NCBI RefSeq assembly: GCF_016741815.1
Contig: NZ_JAERRJ010000011.1
Location: 1 to 64,000 of the forward strand
Length of the DNA stretch: 64,000 bases
Direction: 5' to 3'
Origin: Nocardia acididurans
GTDB taxonomy: Bacteria; Actinomycetota; Actinomycetes; Mycobacteriales; Mycobacteriaceae
Made by a program: the position numbers and the translations under genes. Below, one piece after another: positions 10,637-19,693 of this stretch. The notes below the pieces were generated by a model that did not search any database, was not told the origin of the DNA, and saw nothing but the letters and a program-made list of their open reading frames with translations. The number at the start of each line of letters is the position of its first letter. The stretch's first letter is position 1.

Positions 10637-10668
10637 CTGTCTGGGACAGAATATGCTGTGTTGCACAG
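10637..10668. promoter_or_regulatory. Tandem dyads in divergent SDR promoter region
   Basis: CTGTC-TGG-GACAG (10637-10649) and CTGTG-TTG-CACAG (10656-10668) are two perfect 5-bp-arm dyads with centres 19 bp apart. They sit between the divergent SDR genes in the only promoter space both share. The size and spacing suit a dimeric regulator such as TetR; no regulator gene is adjacent. Confidence 0.65.
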
Positions 10669-10710
10669 TGCCGACAAGGGTGTCGGCCCGGACTCGTCGA
10701 GGAGTCGCCC

Positions 10711-11664
10711 ATGCTCGCGCAACCCACACCCAGGCTCGCCGTGGTCACCGGATCCGGCAGCGGTATCGGCCGGGGCACCGCCCGGGCCTTCGCGGCTACG
10801 GGCGCGACCGTCGTGGTCGCCGACATCGACCTCGACGGCGCGAAAGAGACTGTGCGCCAGATCGAATCACGCGGTGGTCGAGCCATCGCCTATCGGCTCG
10901 ACGTCTCCGAGGTCGAGGGCCTGGAAGCCTTCGCCGAGCAGGTGCGCGCGGAGCACGGCGTGCCCGACGTGGTGGTCAACAATGCCGGAATCCTCGTCGG
11001 CGGGCCGATTCTGGAGGTGCCGGTCGAGGACTTCGAACGGATCATGGACATCAACCTGATGGCGATGATCCACGGCTGCCGGATCTTCGGACAGCAGATG
11101 GTGGATCGCGGGCGCGGCGGACACCTGGTGAACGTGTCCTCCATGGCCGCGTTCGCGCCGTACCGGCTCGGCACGCCGTACTGCGTGTCCAAGGCGGCGG
11201 TGAAGCATTTCAGCGACTGCATCCGCGCCGAATTCGCCTCCGCCCGTATCGGTGTCACCGCCGTATGCCCCGGGCTGATCGCTTCGAACCTCACCGAGAC
11301 CGCGTCCATGAGCACCGTTTCCGATGATCAGGCCGACCTGATCAAGGAGGGGGTGGCACGTGCCATGGCCCTGGTCGCCATGGACCCCGACAAGGCCGGG
11401 CGGCGCATCGTCTCCGCTGTCCGGCACAACCGGGCACTGCAGATGATCCGGCTGGAATCCTATGCGTCCTACACGCTTTCCCGGCTCTCGCCCGGCGCGC
11501 ACCGGCTGATCATGCGGGTCGCCACCGGCCCGGAACTCGAGCGGCTCGGCCGCACGCTCGCCGCGTCCAGCGGCAATGTCGATGCGGCGCAGCAGCTCCT
11601 GCGCAGGCTGCCGCAGCGCAGCGGCCTGTCCAACGCTCCCGCCCGCACCAGCACCGCACCCTGA
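10711..11664 (+). CDS. Short-chain dehydrogenase/reductase
   Basis: The 317-residue protein has TGSGSGIG (residues 14-21), VVADID at the end of strand two suggesting NAD(H), NNAG, and the catalytic Ser in NVSSMAA with Tyr and Lys in TPYCVSKAA. The C-terminal extension (LESYASYTLSRLSPGAHRLI) resembles that of the divergent SDR, so the pair are probably paralogues acting on related substrates. A GAGGAG ribosome-binding site lies about ten bases before the ATG. The gene points away from the monooxygenase operon toward the glgE end, and a shared operator region suggests joint control. The substrate cannot be read from the sequence. Confidence 0.9.
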   Translation: MLAQPTPRLAVVTGSGSGIGRGTARAFAATGATVVVADIDLDGAKETVRQIESRGGRAIAYRLDVSEVEGLEAFAEQVRAEHGVPDVVVNNAGILVGGPILEVPVEDFERIMDINLMAMIHGCRIFGQQMVDRGRGGHLVNVSSMAAFAPYRLGTPYCVSKAAVKHFSDCIRAEFASARIGVTAVCPGLIASNLTETASMSTVSDDQADLIKEGVARAMALVAMDPDKAGRRIVSAVRHNRALQMIRLESYASYTLSRLSPGAHRLIMRVATGPELERLGRTLAASSGNVDAAQQLLRRLPQRSGLSNAPARTSTAP

Positions 11665-11708
11665 CGTCCCCGGGGTCACGCGCGCCCTCGCAACCGCGCG
11701 TTAGATCC

Positions 11709-13712
11709 TCAGTGGAAGGACCGCCGGTAGGCGAGTTCGGTGCGCAGGGCGGCCGGAACCGGCGGCAGCACCAGGATGTGCGCCACCGACCGCGCCGGGT
11801 CCAGGCGCACGTAATTGCTCTGGCCCCAGTGGTATTCCTCGCCGCTGAGCTCGTCGTAGACCATCGGCCGGTCGTGCCATTCGCGGCCGATGGCCGGCAG
11901 GTCGAGTGACACCATGCCCTGCTCGGGACCGAACGGGTTGAGGTTCACCACGATCAGCACCGCGTCACCGGTGGTCGGGTCGAATTTCGAGTAGGCGAGC
12001 AGGGAGTCGTTGTCGGTGCCGTGGAAGTGGATGCAGCGCAACTGCTGCAGCGCGGGATGCGCCCGGCGGATCTCGTTGAGCCGAGTGATCAACGGCTCCA
12101 GGGATTCTCCGCGCGCGGCCGCCTCCGTGAAACGGCGCGGTCGCAGCTCGTACTTCTCCGAGTCGAGGTACTCCTCGCTGCCGGGATGGACGGCCAGATG
12201 CTCGTAGAGTTCGAAACCGGAGTAGACGCCCCAGGTGGGGGCCAGGGTGGCGGCCAGCACCGCGCGGATCGCGAACATGCCCGGCCCGCCGTGCTGCAGG
12301 CTCTCGTGCAGGATGTCGGGGGTGTTCACGAACAGGTTGGGGCGGGCCTCATCGGCCTTGGCGGCCAGTTCTTTTCCGAACTCGACGAAATCCCACTTGC
12401 CGGTGCGCCAGGTGAAATACGTGTAGGACTGGCTGAATCCGCGTCGCGCCAGACCGTACAGCCGGGCCGGGCGGGTGAACGCCTCGGACAGGAACACCAC
12501 ATCCGGGTGGTCGCGGTGCACCTGGGCGATCAGCCACTCCCAGAAGTCGGCGGGTTTGGTGTGCGGATTGTCGACGCGGAATATCTTGACGCCCAACCCG
12601 ATCCAGTGCCGCACCACCCGCAGCACCTCGGCGTACAGGCCGTCCGGGTCGTTGTCGAAGTTGAGCGGGTAGATGTCCTGATACTTCTTCGGCGGGTTCT
12701 CGGCGTAGGCGATGGTGCCGTCCGGCAGGGTGGTGAACCACTCCGGATGCGCCGCCACCCACGGATGATCCGGGGCGCACTGCAGCGCCAGATCGAGCGC
12801 CACCTCCATGCCCAATGCGTCTGCGGCGGTGACGAATTCGGCGAAATCGGCCTCGGTGCCCAGCTCCGGATGGATGGCGTCGTGCCCGCCCTCGGCCGAG
12901 CCGATGGCCCACGGCGAACCCACATCGCCGGGCTCGGCGGTCAGGGAGTTGTTGCGCCCCTTGCGATTCACCTTGCCGATGGGATGGATCGGCGGCAGGT
13001 ACACCACATCGAATCCCATGGCGGCGATGCGCGGCAGATCCTCGGCGGCACTCGCGAAGGTACCGTGCACGGGCTTACCGCCGACGTCCCAGCCGCCGGT
13101 GGAGCGCGGGAAGAATTCGTACCAGGCCCCGTACAGCGCCCGCTGCCGCTGCACCAGCACGGTGTGCTGCGGCCCGCCGGTCACCAGCTCCCGCAGCGGG
13201 TTCGCGCGCAGGATCTCACCCACCTCGGCGCTGAAGGCGGGAGCCACTCGCGCGGGCAACTGCGCGTCGCCGCGCAGTGCGGCCGCCGCCGCGCGCAGTA
13301 CCTCCCACTGCTTCTTCGGCACCGCCTGGGCGGCCCGGTCCAGCAGCCGCGCCCCGATTTCCAGATCATTGGCCAGATCGACGGCGCTCTGCCCGACCGC
13401 CAGCTTGGCCTCGACCCCGGACCGCCAGGTCGCGATGGGATCGCCCCACCCCTCGACGCGGAAGGTCCACGCCCCCGGCTTGCTCGGCGTGAACACGGCA
13501 TTGAACACGTCCGGCTCGTACTCCGGCGTCATCCGAATCCGCTGCGTCCGCGACGACCCGGGAGCCTTCACGGCCAGTGTCGCCGCCACGGCCTCGTGTC
13601 CCTCGCGCCACACCACGGCGCGCACCGGAATCACCTCGCCGACCACGGCTTTCGACGGCCGGCCGCCGGGAATCGCGGGGGCGGTGTCATCGATTGCGAT
13701 GCGGCCGGTCAC
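11709..13712 (-). CDS. glgE: Alpha-1,4-glucan:maltose-1-phosphate maltosyltransferase
   Basis: The 667-residue GH13_3 enzyme transfers maltosyl units from maltose-1-phosphate onto alpha-glucan. The N-terminal domain (about 1-190) opens TGRIAIDDTAP, as in known GlgE. The barrel carries nucleophile Asp381 in FRVDNPHTKP and acid/base Glu410 in FLSEAF, 29 residues apart as expected. The GTG at 13712 follows TAAGTT by exactly seven bases, so a leaderless start is favoured over the longer frame from 13772. GlgE works with GlgB, found here at 5862. The maltose-1-phosphate suppliers (TreS/Pep2 or GlgM) are not in the window. Confidence 0.96.
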   Translation of the reverse strand: MTGRIAIDDTAPAIPGGRPSKAVVGEVIPVRAVVWREGHEAVAATLAVKAPGSSRTQRIRMTPEYEPDVFNAVFTPSKPGAWTFRVEGWGDPIATWRSGVEAKLAVGQSAVDLANDLEIGARLLDRAAQAVPKKQWEVLRAAAAALRGDAQLPARVAPAFSAEVGEILRANPLRELVTGGPQHTVLVQRQRALYGAWYEFFPRSTGGWDVGGKPVHGTFASAAEDLPRIAAMGFDVVYLPPIHPIGKVNRKGRNNSLTAEPGDVGSPWAIGSAEGGHDAIHPELGTEADFAEFVTAADALGMEVALDLALQCAPDHPWVAAHPEWFTTLPDGTIAYAENPPKKYQDIYPLNFDNDPDGLYAEVLRVVRHWIGLGVKIFRVDNPHTKPADFWEWLIAQVHRDHPDVVFLSEAFTRPARLYGLARRGFSQSYTYFTWRTGKWDFVEFGKELAAKADEARPNLFVNTPDILHESLQHGGPGMFAIRAVLAATLAPTWGVYSGFELYEHLAVHPGSEEYLDSEKYELRPRRFTEAAARGESLEPLITRLNEIRRAHPALQQLRCIHFHGTDNDSLLAYSKFDPTTGDAVLIVVNLNPFGPEQGMVSLDLPAIGREWHDRPMVYDELSGEEYHWGQSNYVRLDPARSVAHILVLPPVPAALRTELAYRRSFH

Positions 13713-13796
13713 GACGTCGAACTTACCGGGTCGCGCGATCCGGCGACGCTCCGCCACGGGCGTGCACGCCACCGCGCCGTGCTGCTGTCACCGCAC

Positions 13797-13890
13797 TCCC
13801 GTCATCCCGGCAAGCTTCTGGCCGGGATCGACAAAGGAACCGTGCGCTATCCCCGTGGCTTCCGGCCAAGAACATGCCGGAATGACGGGG
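13797..13890. repeat. Palindromic intergenic repeat, second type
   Basis: Two 30-base arms at 13797-13826 and 13861-13890 are inverted copies matching at about 23 of 30 positions. Both contain CCCGTCAT, CCGGCA and TGGCCGG in one orientation or the other. They flank a 34-base centre. It lies between the glgE start and the thioesterase stop. The sequence is unrelated to the element at 4021. The rest of 13773-13953 holds no gene I can support. Confidence 0.7.
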
Positions 13891-13953
13891 CTCAGTGTGG
13901 CGGCGGTGTGGTGGTCGGGCTGCCCTGATGGGGCTACAGGGTGGTCGATCCGC

Positions 13954-14613
13954 CTACTGCTGGCCCGGCTTCAGCAGGACGAACAGGCCGTTGGCCTCGG
14001 CGCAGAGGCGTTCGCCGTCGTGCAGCGTGGCCCGTACGAACACCTTGCGGCCCTCCACCCGCTCGACCCAGCCGTGCACGGCCAGTTCGGTGTTGAGCGG
14101 GGTGATGGAGCGGTAGTCGACGTGCAGGTAGGCGGTGCGGGTGACCGACCTGGTGTGCACAGCCGCGGTCATGCCCAGCAGGTCGTCGAAGCCGAGCGCG
14201 ATGTGACCGCCGTGCGCGGCATTGTTGCCGCCCAGGTGGAAGGTGCGGAAGGTGATGCGGGCGTGCACGCCGTCACGGCTGGCGGAGTCCACCAGGAACG
14301 GCGGCAGCGTGATGTTGCCGCGCGACGGCAGATCGGTGCGATGCCAGGTCGGCGCGGACCATTCGTCCACCACGGCCGCGCCGAGCTTGTCGTTCAGCTC
14401 CTTCAGCGTGGCGATGGCGTCCTGCGCGAGCGCGTCGGTCGGACTGACCAGCCGCGCCTTGTCCATCAACTCCCGGACCTGCTCGATCAGCTCGCCGTAG
14501 TGCGGCCCACCGACCGAGTTGTCGCGGCCGAGTTCTGTTACCGGCCGGAACCCGCCCTCGTGATGCTCCTCGGTGGGTTCGGTCGGAAGAGCTTCGACCT
14601 GCTGCTCGCTCAT
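13954..14613 (-). CDS. PaaI-like hot-dog thioesterase
   Basis: The 219-residue protein ends in a single hot-dog domain (about residues 90-215), recognised by the HLGGNNAAHGGHIALGFDDLLG helix region and the closing strands RTAYLHVDYRSITPL and RKVFVRATLHDG. Such enzymes hydrolyse acyl-CoA thioesters. The N-terminal 90 residues are helical and charged with no recognised domain. The start is the first ATG in a frame whose upstream bases contain GTTATC but no strong ribosome-binding site. It stands alone between glgE and the divergently oriented glgP, so its substrate is unknown. Confidence 0.85.
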   Translation of the reverse strand: MSEQQVEALPTEPTEEHHEGGFRPVTELGRDNSVGGPHYGELIEQVRELMDKARLVSPTDALAQDAIATLKELNDKLGAAVVDEWSAPTWHRTDLPSRGNITLPPFLVDSASRDGVHARITFRTFHLGGNNAAHGGHIALGFDDLLGMTAAVHTRSVTRTAYLHVDYRSITPLNTELAVHGWVERVEGRKVFVRATLHDGERLCAEANGLFVLLKPGQQ

Positions 14614-14685
14614 AAGAACACGTTATCGGTTGCTCACCGAATGCCCGTGGCCGGGCCGCGAAACCCGCTGCTCGGCTCACGTCAG

Positions 14686-14787
14686 GGTTCGCGGCCGTCT
14701 CGATTCTGGACTGACGGAGCGGGGGAGCGGAGGAGGGAAGAATCGAGACTTCGGGGCCGCGAACCAGCCCGGAGCGAAGCGCAGGGC
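14686..14787 (-). repeat. Dispersed palindromic element, full copy B
   Basis: This copy is inverted relative to the one at 4021. Outer arms GGTTCGCGGC (14686-14695) and GCCGCGAACC (14756-14765) and inner arms GTCTCGATTCT (14697-14707) and AGAATCGAGAC (14739-14749) are perfect complements. Its loop is 13 bases shorter than in copy A. The outer stem has a C-G pair where copy A has T-A. The element ends at the -10 region of glgP. Confidence 0.85.
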
Positions 14788-14799
14788 AGAATAGGCACC

Positions 14800-17367
14800 G
14801 TGAAGGCACTGCGTCGATTCACTGTTCGCGCTCACCTGCCCGAGCGGCTGACAGCACTGACCGAGCTGGCCACCAATCTGCGGTGGTCCTGGCACGGGCC
14901 GACGCAGGATGTGTTCGCCGAGCTGGATCCGGAGCTGTGGCTCGAGGTCGGGCACGATCCGGTGCGGATGCTCGGGGAGGTGCCCGCCGAGCGGCTGGAC
15001 GAGCTCGCGGGCGATGAGGCCTACACGCGGCGGGTGGATGCCGCCGCGGCCGATCTCGCGGACTATCTCTCCCGGCCGCGCTGGTTCGGGAAGCAGGAGA
15101 GCGGGCCGCGGGGGATCGCGTACTTCTCCATGGAGTTCGGCGTCACCGAGGTGCTGCCCAATTACTCGGGTGGGCTCGGGATTCTGGCGGGTGACCACCT
15201 GAAGGCGGCGTCGGATCTGGGGTTGCCCCTGATCGGCGTCGGATTGCTGTATCGCTCAGGCTATTTCCGGCAGTCGCTGACAGCTGACGGGTGGCAGGCC
15301 GAGCATTATCCGGCACTGGATCCGCAGGGGTTGCCGCTGCGCCTGCTCGCCGACGGTGGTGCGCCGGTGCTGATCCACGTGGCCATGCCCGAGGGGCGGG
15401 TGCTGCGGGCGCGGGTGTGGATCGCGCAGGTCGGCCGGATTCCGCTGCTGCTCTTGGATTCCGATATCGCCGACAACGATCCGGAACTGCGGGCGGTCAC
15501 CGATCGGCTGTACGGGGGCGATCAGGACCATCGCATCAAGCAGGAGATCCTCGCCGGTATCGGCGGGGTGCGGGCGGTGCGCGCCTACACCCGGGCGAAC
15601 GGCCTGCCGGATCCCGACGTCTTCCATATGAACGAGGGCCACGCCGGGTTCCTCGGCATCGAGCGCATCCGCGAATTCATGGCCGCCGGAATGGATTTCG
15701 ACTCCGCGCTGACGGCTGTGCGCGCCGGGACCGTGTTCACCACGCATACCCCGGTCCCCGCCGGTATCGACCGCTTCGCCTCCGCCCTGGTGCGCCGCTA
15801 CTTCGGCGGCGCGCACGGTGACCGCGAATCCACTGTGCTGCCCGGGGTTTCGGTGGATCGCATCCTGGCCATGGGCCGCGAGACCGATCCCTCGGTGTTC
15901 AACATGGCCCACCTCGGCTTGCGACTCGCCCAGCGCGCCAACGGCGTATCCAGGCTGCACGGCGAAGTCAGCCGGGACATGTTCAACCCGCTGTGGCCGG
16001 GATTCGACGCCGCCGAGGTGCCCATCGGCTCGGTCACCAACGGCGTGCACGCCCCCACCTGGGCGGCACGCGAATGGATCGACAAGGCACGGGAACTCAT
16101 CGGCGACGAGCTGGTGGAGGAGGCGCGCGGCTGGGAGCGGCTCTGCGATGTGGACCTGAGCGAACTGTGGTCCACCCGCAACGCGTTGCGCGGCATCCTC
16201 GCCGCCGAGGTCCGGCGACGCCTGCGTAAATCCTGGCTGGAACGTGGTGCGGCCCCGGCCGAATTGGGTTGGATCGACGAGGTTTTCGATCCGAGGGTGC
16301 TGACCGTCGGCTTCGCCCGCCGCGTCCCCACCTACAAGCGCCTCACCCTCATGCTGCGCGACCCGGACCGCCTGCGCGCCCTGCTGCTGGATCCGGATCG
16401 CCCGGTGCAGCTGGTGGTGGCGGGTAAATCCCATCCCGCCGACGAGGGCGGCAAGGCCCTCATCCAGCAGGTGGTGCGGTTCGCCGACGATCCGGCCGTG
16501 CGCCACCGCATCGTCTTCCTGCCCGACTACGACATGTCCATGGCCCGCTACCTGTACTGGGGATGCGATGTCTGGCTGAACAATCCGCTGCGCCCGCTGG
16601 AGGCCTGCGGTACCTCCGGCATGAAGTCGGCCCTCAACGGCGGCCTCAATCTCTCCATCCGGGACGGCTGGTGGGACGAGATGTACGACGGCGAGAACGG
16701 CTGGGCCATCCCCACCGCCGACGGCGTCCGCGACGACAACCGCCGCGACGACCTGGAGGCCGCTGCCCTCTACGAACTGCTGGAACGCAGTGTGCTGCCG
16801 CGCTTCTACACCCGCGACCACGACGACGTCCCGGTCCGCTGGATGGAGATGGTCCGCCACACGCTGCAGACGCTCGGACCGAAAGTCCTTGCCTCCCGCA
16901 TGGTCCGGGACTACGCCGTCGACTACTACGCCCCGGCCGCGGCCGGCTACGCGGCGGTCTCGGCGCACGATTTCGCCGGTGCGCGGGAACTCGCGGGTTA
17001 CCGCCGCCGCGTCGAATCCGCTTGGCCCGCAGTGAAAGTTCTCCAGGTGGACAGCTCCGGCCTGCCCGACACCCCCGTCATCGGCGCGGACCTGTCACTG
17101 CGCGCCCGCCTCGACCTCGGCGGCCTCACTCCCGCCGACGTCACCGTGCAGGCCGTCCTGGGGCGCGTCTCGCCGACCGACGACCTCACCGACGTCACCA
17201 GCATCCCCATGAAGCACACCGGAACCGAGTCCGGCACAGACCTTTTCGAGGTCGACACCCCGGTCCCGCTGTCGGGTGCGGTCGGCTACAGCATCCGCGT
17301 GCTCCCGCATCACCGGCTGCTGTCCTCCGACGCCGAGCTGGGCCTGATCGCCACGCCCAGCCCGTAG
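14800..17367 (+). CDS. glgP: Alpha-glucan phosphorylase
   Basis: The 855-residue enzyme releases glucose-1-phosphate from alpha-1,4-glucan using pyridoxal phosphate. It belongs to the shorter actinobacterial/archaeal phosphorylase type with an N-terminal DUF3417 region (LTELATNLRWSWHGPTQDVF). The glucan-binding loop GDHLKAASDLGLPLIGVG and the PLP lysine Lys609 in GTSGMKSALNG are visible. The GTG at 14800 gives the expected opening KALRRFTVRAHLPE; CAGAAT, formed at the edge of a palindromic element, ends seven bases before it. A longer frame from 12808 is an artefact reading through glgE and the repeats. Its stop is only two bases from the convergent ligase stop. Confidence 0.95.
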   Translation: MKALRRFTVRAHLPERLTALTELATNLRWSWHGPTQDVFAELDPELWLEVGHDPVRMLGEVPAERLDELAGDEAYTRRVDAAAADLADYLSRPRWFGKQESGPRGIAYFSMEFGVTEVLPNYSGGLGILAGDHLKAASDLGLPLIGVGLLYRSGYFRQSLTADGWQAEHYPALDPQGLPLRLLADGGAPVLIHVAMPEGRVLRARVWIAQVGRIPLLLLDSDIADNDPELRAVTDRLYGGDQDHRIKQEILAGIGGVRAVRAYTRANGLPDPDVFHMNEGHAGFLGIERIREFMAAGMDFDSALTAVRAGTVFTTHTPVPAGIDRFASALVRRYFGGAHGDRESTVLPGVSVDRILAMGRETDPSVFNMAHLGLRLAQRANGVSRLHGEVSRDMFNPLWPGFDAAEVPIGSVTNGVHAPTWAAREWIDKARELIGDELVEEARGWERLCDVDLSELWSTRNALRGILAAEVRRRLRKSWLERGAAPAELGWIDEVFDPRVLTVGFARRVPTYKRLTLMLRDPDRLRALLLDPDRPVQLVVAGKSHPADEGGKALIQQVVRFADDPAVRHRIVFLPDYDMSMARYLYWGCDVWLNNPLRPLEACGTSGMKSALNGGLNLSIRDGWWDEMYDGENGWAIPTADGVRDDNRRDDLEAAALYELLERSVLPRFYTRDHDDVPVRWMEMVRHTLQTLGPKVLASRMVRDYAVDYYAPAAAGYAAVSAHDFAGARELAGYRRRVESAWPAVKVLQVDSSGLPDTPVIGADLSLRARLDLGGLTPADVTVQAVLGRVSPTDDLTDVTSIPMKHTGTESGTDLFEVDTPVPLSGAVGYSIRVLPHHRLLSSDAELGLIATPSP

Positions 17368-17369
17368 TC

Positions 17370-19424
17370 TCAGATCGGTTGCGTCAGTGTGCGTTTGAGG
17401 ATCTTCCCGGTCGCATTGCGGGGCAGTGCGTCCAGGAAGGTCACATCGCGCGGCACCGAGAACCGGCTGACCCGATGCCGGATGTAGGTGCGCACCATCT
17501 CCGAATCCAGTCCCGAGCCGGGCCGCTTCACCACGAAAGCCGCCAGGCGCTGGCCGAATTCGTGATCGGGGACGCCGACCACGGCCACCTCGCTCACCTG
17601 CGGCAGGTGCGAGAGCGCCTCCTCCACCGCACGCGGGAAGACGTTCTCACCCCCGGAGATGATCATCTCGTCATCGCGTCCGGCCACGAACAGCTTTCCG
17701 GAGGCGTCCAGGTAGCCGATATCGCCGGTGTCCAGCATGCCGTTGGCCTCGTCCGGCGGGGTGGCGTCGGTGTAGCCGTCGAACAGCATGTGGTTGCCGA
17801 CGTAGATGCGGCCCACCGCGCCGATCGGCACCGGCCGCCGATCCGCGCCCAGCACACCGATTCTGGTGCCGAGCGGCGGCCGTCCCGCCGTGGTCGGCGA
17901 CACCCGCAGATCGCCCGGGTCGGCGATGGAGGCCCACGACACCTCCGTGGAGCCGTACACGTTGTAGAGGATGTCGCCGAAGGTGTCGAGGAAACGCACC
18001 ACCGCCGCCCCGGCCAGTGGCGCACCGCAACTGGCGACCACCTTCAGGCTGGACAGGTCGTAGCGGGCGCGCACATGCGTCGGCAGGTCCAGGATCCGGT
18101 TCACCATGACGGGCACCACGATCAGCGCGGTCACCCGGTGTTCGGCGATCTGCCGCAGACAGTCCTCGGCGTCGAAGCGGTCCGAGAGCACCACGGTGGC
18201 GCGGATGGCCGTCGAGATCTGCAGGGCCGCCAGCCCCCAGGTGTGGAACAGCGGGGACGGGATGAGCATGGTCTCGTTGACGCCGAACGGAATGCGCGAC
18301 AGCAGCGCGGCCACCGTCCCGAATCCCTTGGGGTGCGGTCGTTTCGCGCCCTTCGGGGTGCCGCTGGTGCCGGAGGTGAGCACCACCAGCCGCCCCGGTC
18401 GCGGGGGTTTGCGCGGTGGGGCCGCGCGCATGGCGATGAGATCCTCGAGGGTGGTGAGCCCGCGTCGCTGCCGCAGGTCGTCGGTGGTGAAGCGGGGCAG
18501 CGAGGACGGCAGATACCGCACCAGATGCTCGAATTCGGTGTCCACGAACAGGGCCGCGATGCGGTGCCGGTCGGCGATCTCCTCGATCTGCCGGGCGGGC
18601 AGGCCGGTGTTGAGCAGAATCGAGTCGGCCCCGGATTTGCCCGCGGCGACCATGCATTCGACCATGCCGGTGTGGTTGCGGCAGAGCAGTCCGATGCCCG
18701 TGCCCGCCCCGAAGCCGAGGGTGGTGAGCGCGCCCGCGAGGGCGTCGGTGCGCGCGTTGAGCTGTTCGAAGGTGCTGGCGTACCGGTCGTCTATGACCGC
18801 CGCCCGTCCGGGTGAGTGCGCGGCCGCGGCGGCGTACCCGCCCGCCAGGCTGAAGCCCCATTTGGCGATGCTGCCCAGCTGTTTCAGTCCCACGTCGGGC
18901 CGGTAGGTGCGCACCACCCCGGAGGCCACCATCTGTTTGGCGACCCCGGCCTGCAGCTTCACCACCGAGTCCTCGCCGTTGACGATGATCGAGGTGGGTG
19001 CGCCCAGGACCAGGTCGGCGGCGCGTTTGAGCCCGGCCACGGTCCAGGACACCACCGCCGCGTTGGAGAGCTGCTCGACCAGCGGATGCACCAGTCCCGC
19101 GGCGAAATAGGTGACGTTCACGCGGGTGCGCGACCCGTCGCCGCGCAGCCGGACGGCGGCGAAGCTGCGGGTGAACGGGCAGTGGATCTCGAAGCTCTCC
19201 TGATCGCGGCCGATGCGCAGCTGGACCACGAGGACGCGGACCTCGATGCCGCTGCCGCCGATGCGCAGGTTCAGGGTCGGATGTGGTTCGACGGTGTCTA
19301 TTTCTTCGACGGCTCCGATACCGGGGAACAATCGGGAGTAATTCTGCGGCTCGGTGAGCACTTCCCAGATTGCTTTGCGGGCGATCGCGAACTCTGCGGA
19401 CGCGTCGATGACTTGTGTAACCAC
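17370..19424 (-). CDS. Fusion of SRPBCC lipid-binding domain and acyl-CoA ligase
   Basis: The 684-residue protein joins an N-terminal SRPBCC/START-like domain (about 1-145, IDASAEFAIARKAIWEVLTEP) to an ANL-family acyl-CoA synthetase. The ligase part has the P-loop LTSGTSGTPKGA at 349-360, YGSTEV, DTGDIGYLD, and the C-terminal PRNATGKILKR lysine near residue 672. It should activate a fatty or other carboxylic acid through an acyl-adenylate. SRPBCC domains bind hydrophobic ligands, so the fusion may hold or present the substrate; that is inference. The GTG start lies behind an upstream GTCCCAGACAG site shared with the SDR/monooxygenase region. Confidence 0.9.
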   Translation of the reverse strand: MVTQVIDASAEFAIARKAIWEVLTEPQNYSRLFPGIGAVEEIDTVEPHPTLNLRIGGSGIEVRVLVVQLRIGRDQESFEIHCPFTRSFAAVRLRGDGSRTRVNVTYFAAGLVHPLVEQLSNAAVVSWTVAGLKRAADLVLGAPTSIIVNGEDSVVKLQAGVAKQMVASGVVRTYRPDVGLKQLGSIAKWGFSLAGGYAAAAAHSPGRAAVIDDRYASTFEQLNARTDALAGALTTLGFGAGTGIGLLCRNHTGMVECMVAAGKSGADSILLNTGLPARQIEEIADRHRIAALFVDTEFEHLVRYLPSSLPRFTTDDLRQRRGLTTLEDLIAMRAAPPRKPPRPGRLVVLTSGTSGTPKGAKRPHPKGFGTVAALLSRIPFGVNETMLIPSPLFHTWGLAALQISTAIRATVVLSDRFDAEDCLRQIAEHRVTALIVVPVMVNRILDLPTHVRARYDLSSLKVVASCGAPLAGAAVVRFLDTFGDILYNVYGSTEVSWASIADPGDLRVSPTTAGRPPLGTRIGVLGADRRPVPIGAVGRIYVGNHMLFDGYTDATPPDEANGMLDTGDIGYLDASGKLFVAGRDDEMIISGGENVFPRAVEEALSHLPQVSEVAVVGVPDHEFGQRLAAFVVKRPGSGLDSEMVRTYIRHRVSRFSVPRDVTFLDALPRNATGKILKRTLTQPI

Positions 19425-19484
19425 GGGCGTGCAATTCTGCGTTGGCCGGTCACCCCTGCGTCCGGCTGATTACGTATTTGTAAC

Positions 19485-19495
19485 GTCCCAGACAG
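19485..19495. promoter_or_regulatory. Operator-like GTCCCAGACAG upstream of the ligase gene
   Basis: These 11 bases are identical to 11 of the 13 bases of the dyad at 10637-10649 read on the other strand. The site lies 61 bases before the ligase start. It suggests that the ligase and the SDR/monooxygenase cluster share a regulator. Confidence 0.5.
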
Positions 19496-19693
19496 TAATG
19501 GTCAAGACTCCATAATTACCGGCCGGTAATTAGGTTTAATTGCCCGGCGATTGCGCTGGACCAGGCAAGAATCCAAGAGTCAGGCAGGTGCGATTGCCCA
19601 CGATTCGCCGGGTCGATTACAGATCCGGCAAAGGTTACAAGTACGGTGCGCAGGGCACCTCGTATCCTCCCGCCGACTGGAGACTCAACACTC

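Noticed and set aside
12808..14799. N-terminal extension of the glgP frame by 664 residues
   Set aside because: It reads backwards through glgE, the palindromic repeats and the thioesterase gene. The family begins at GTG 14800.
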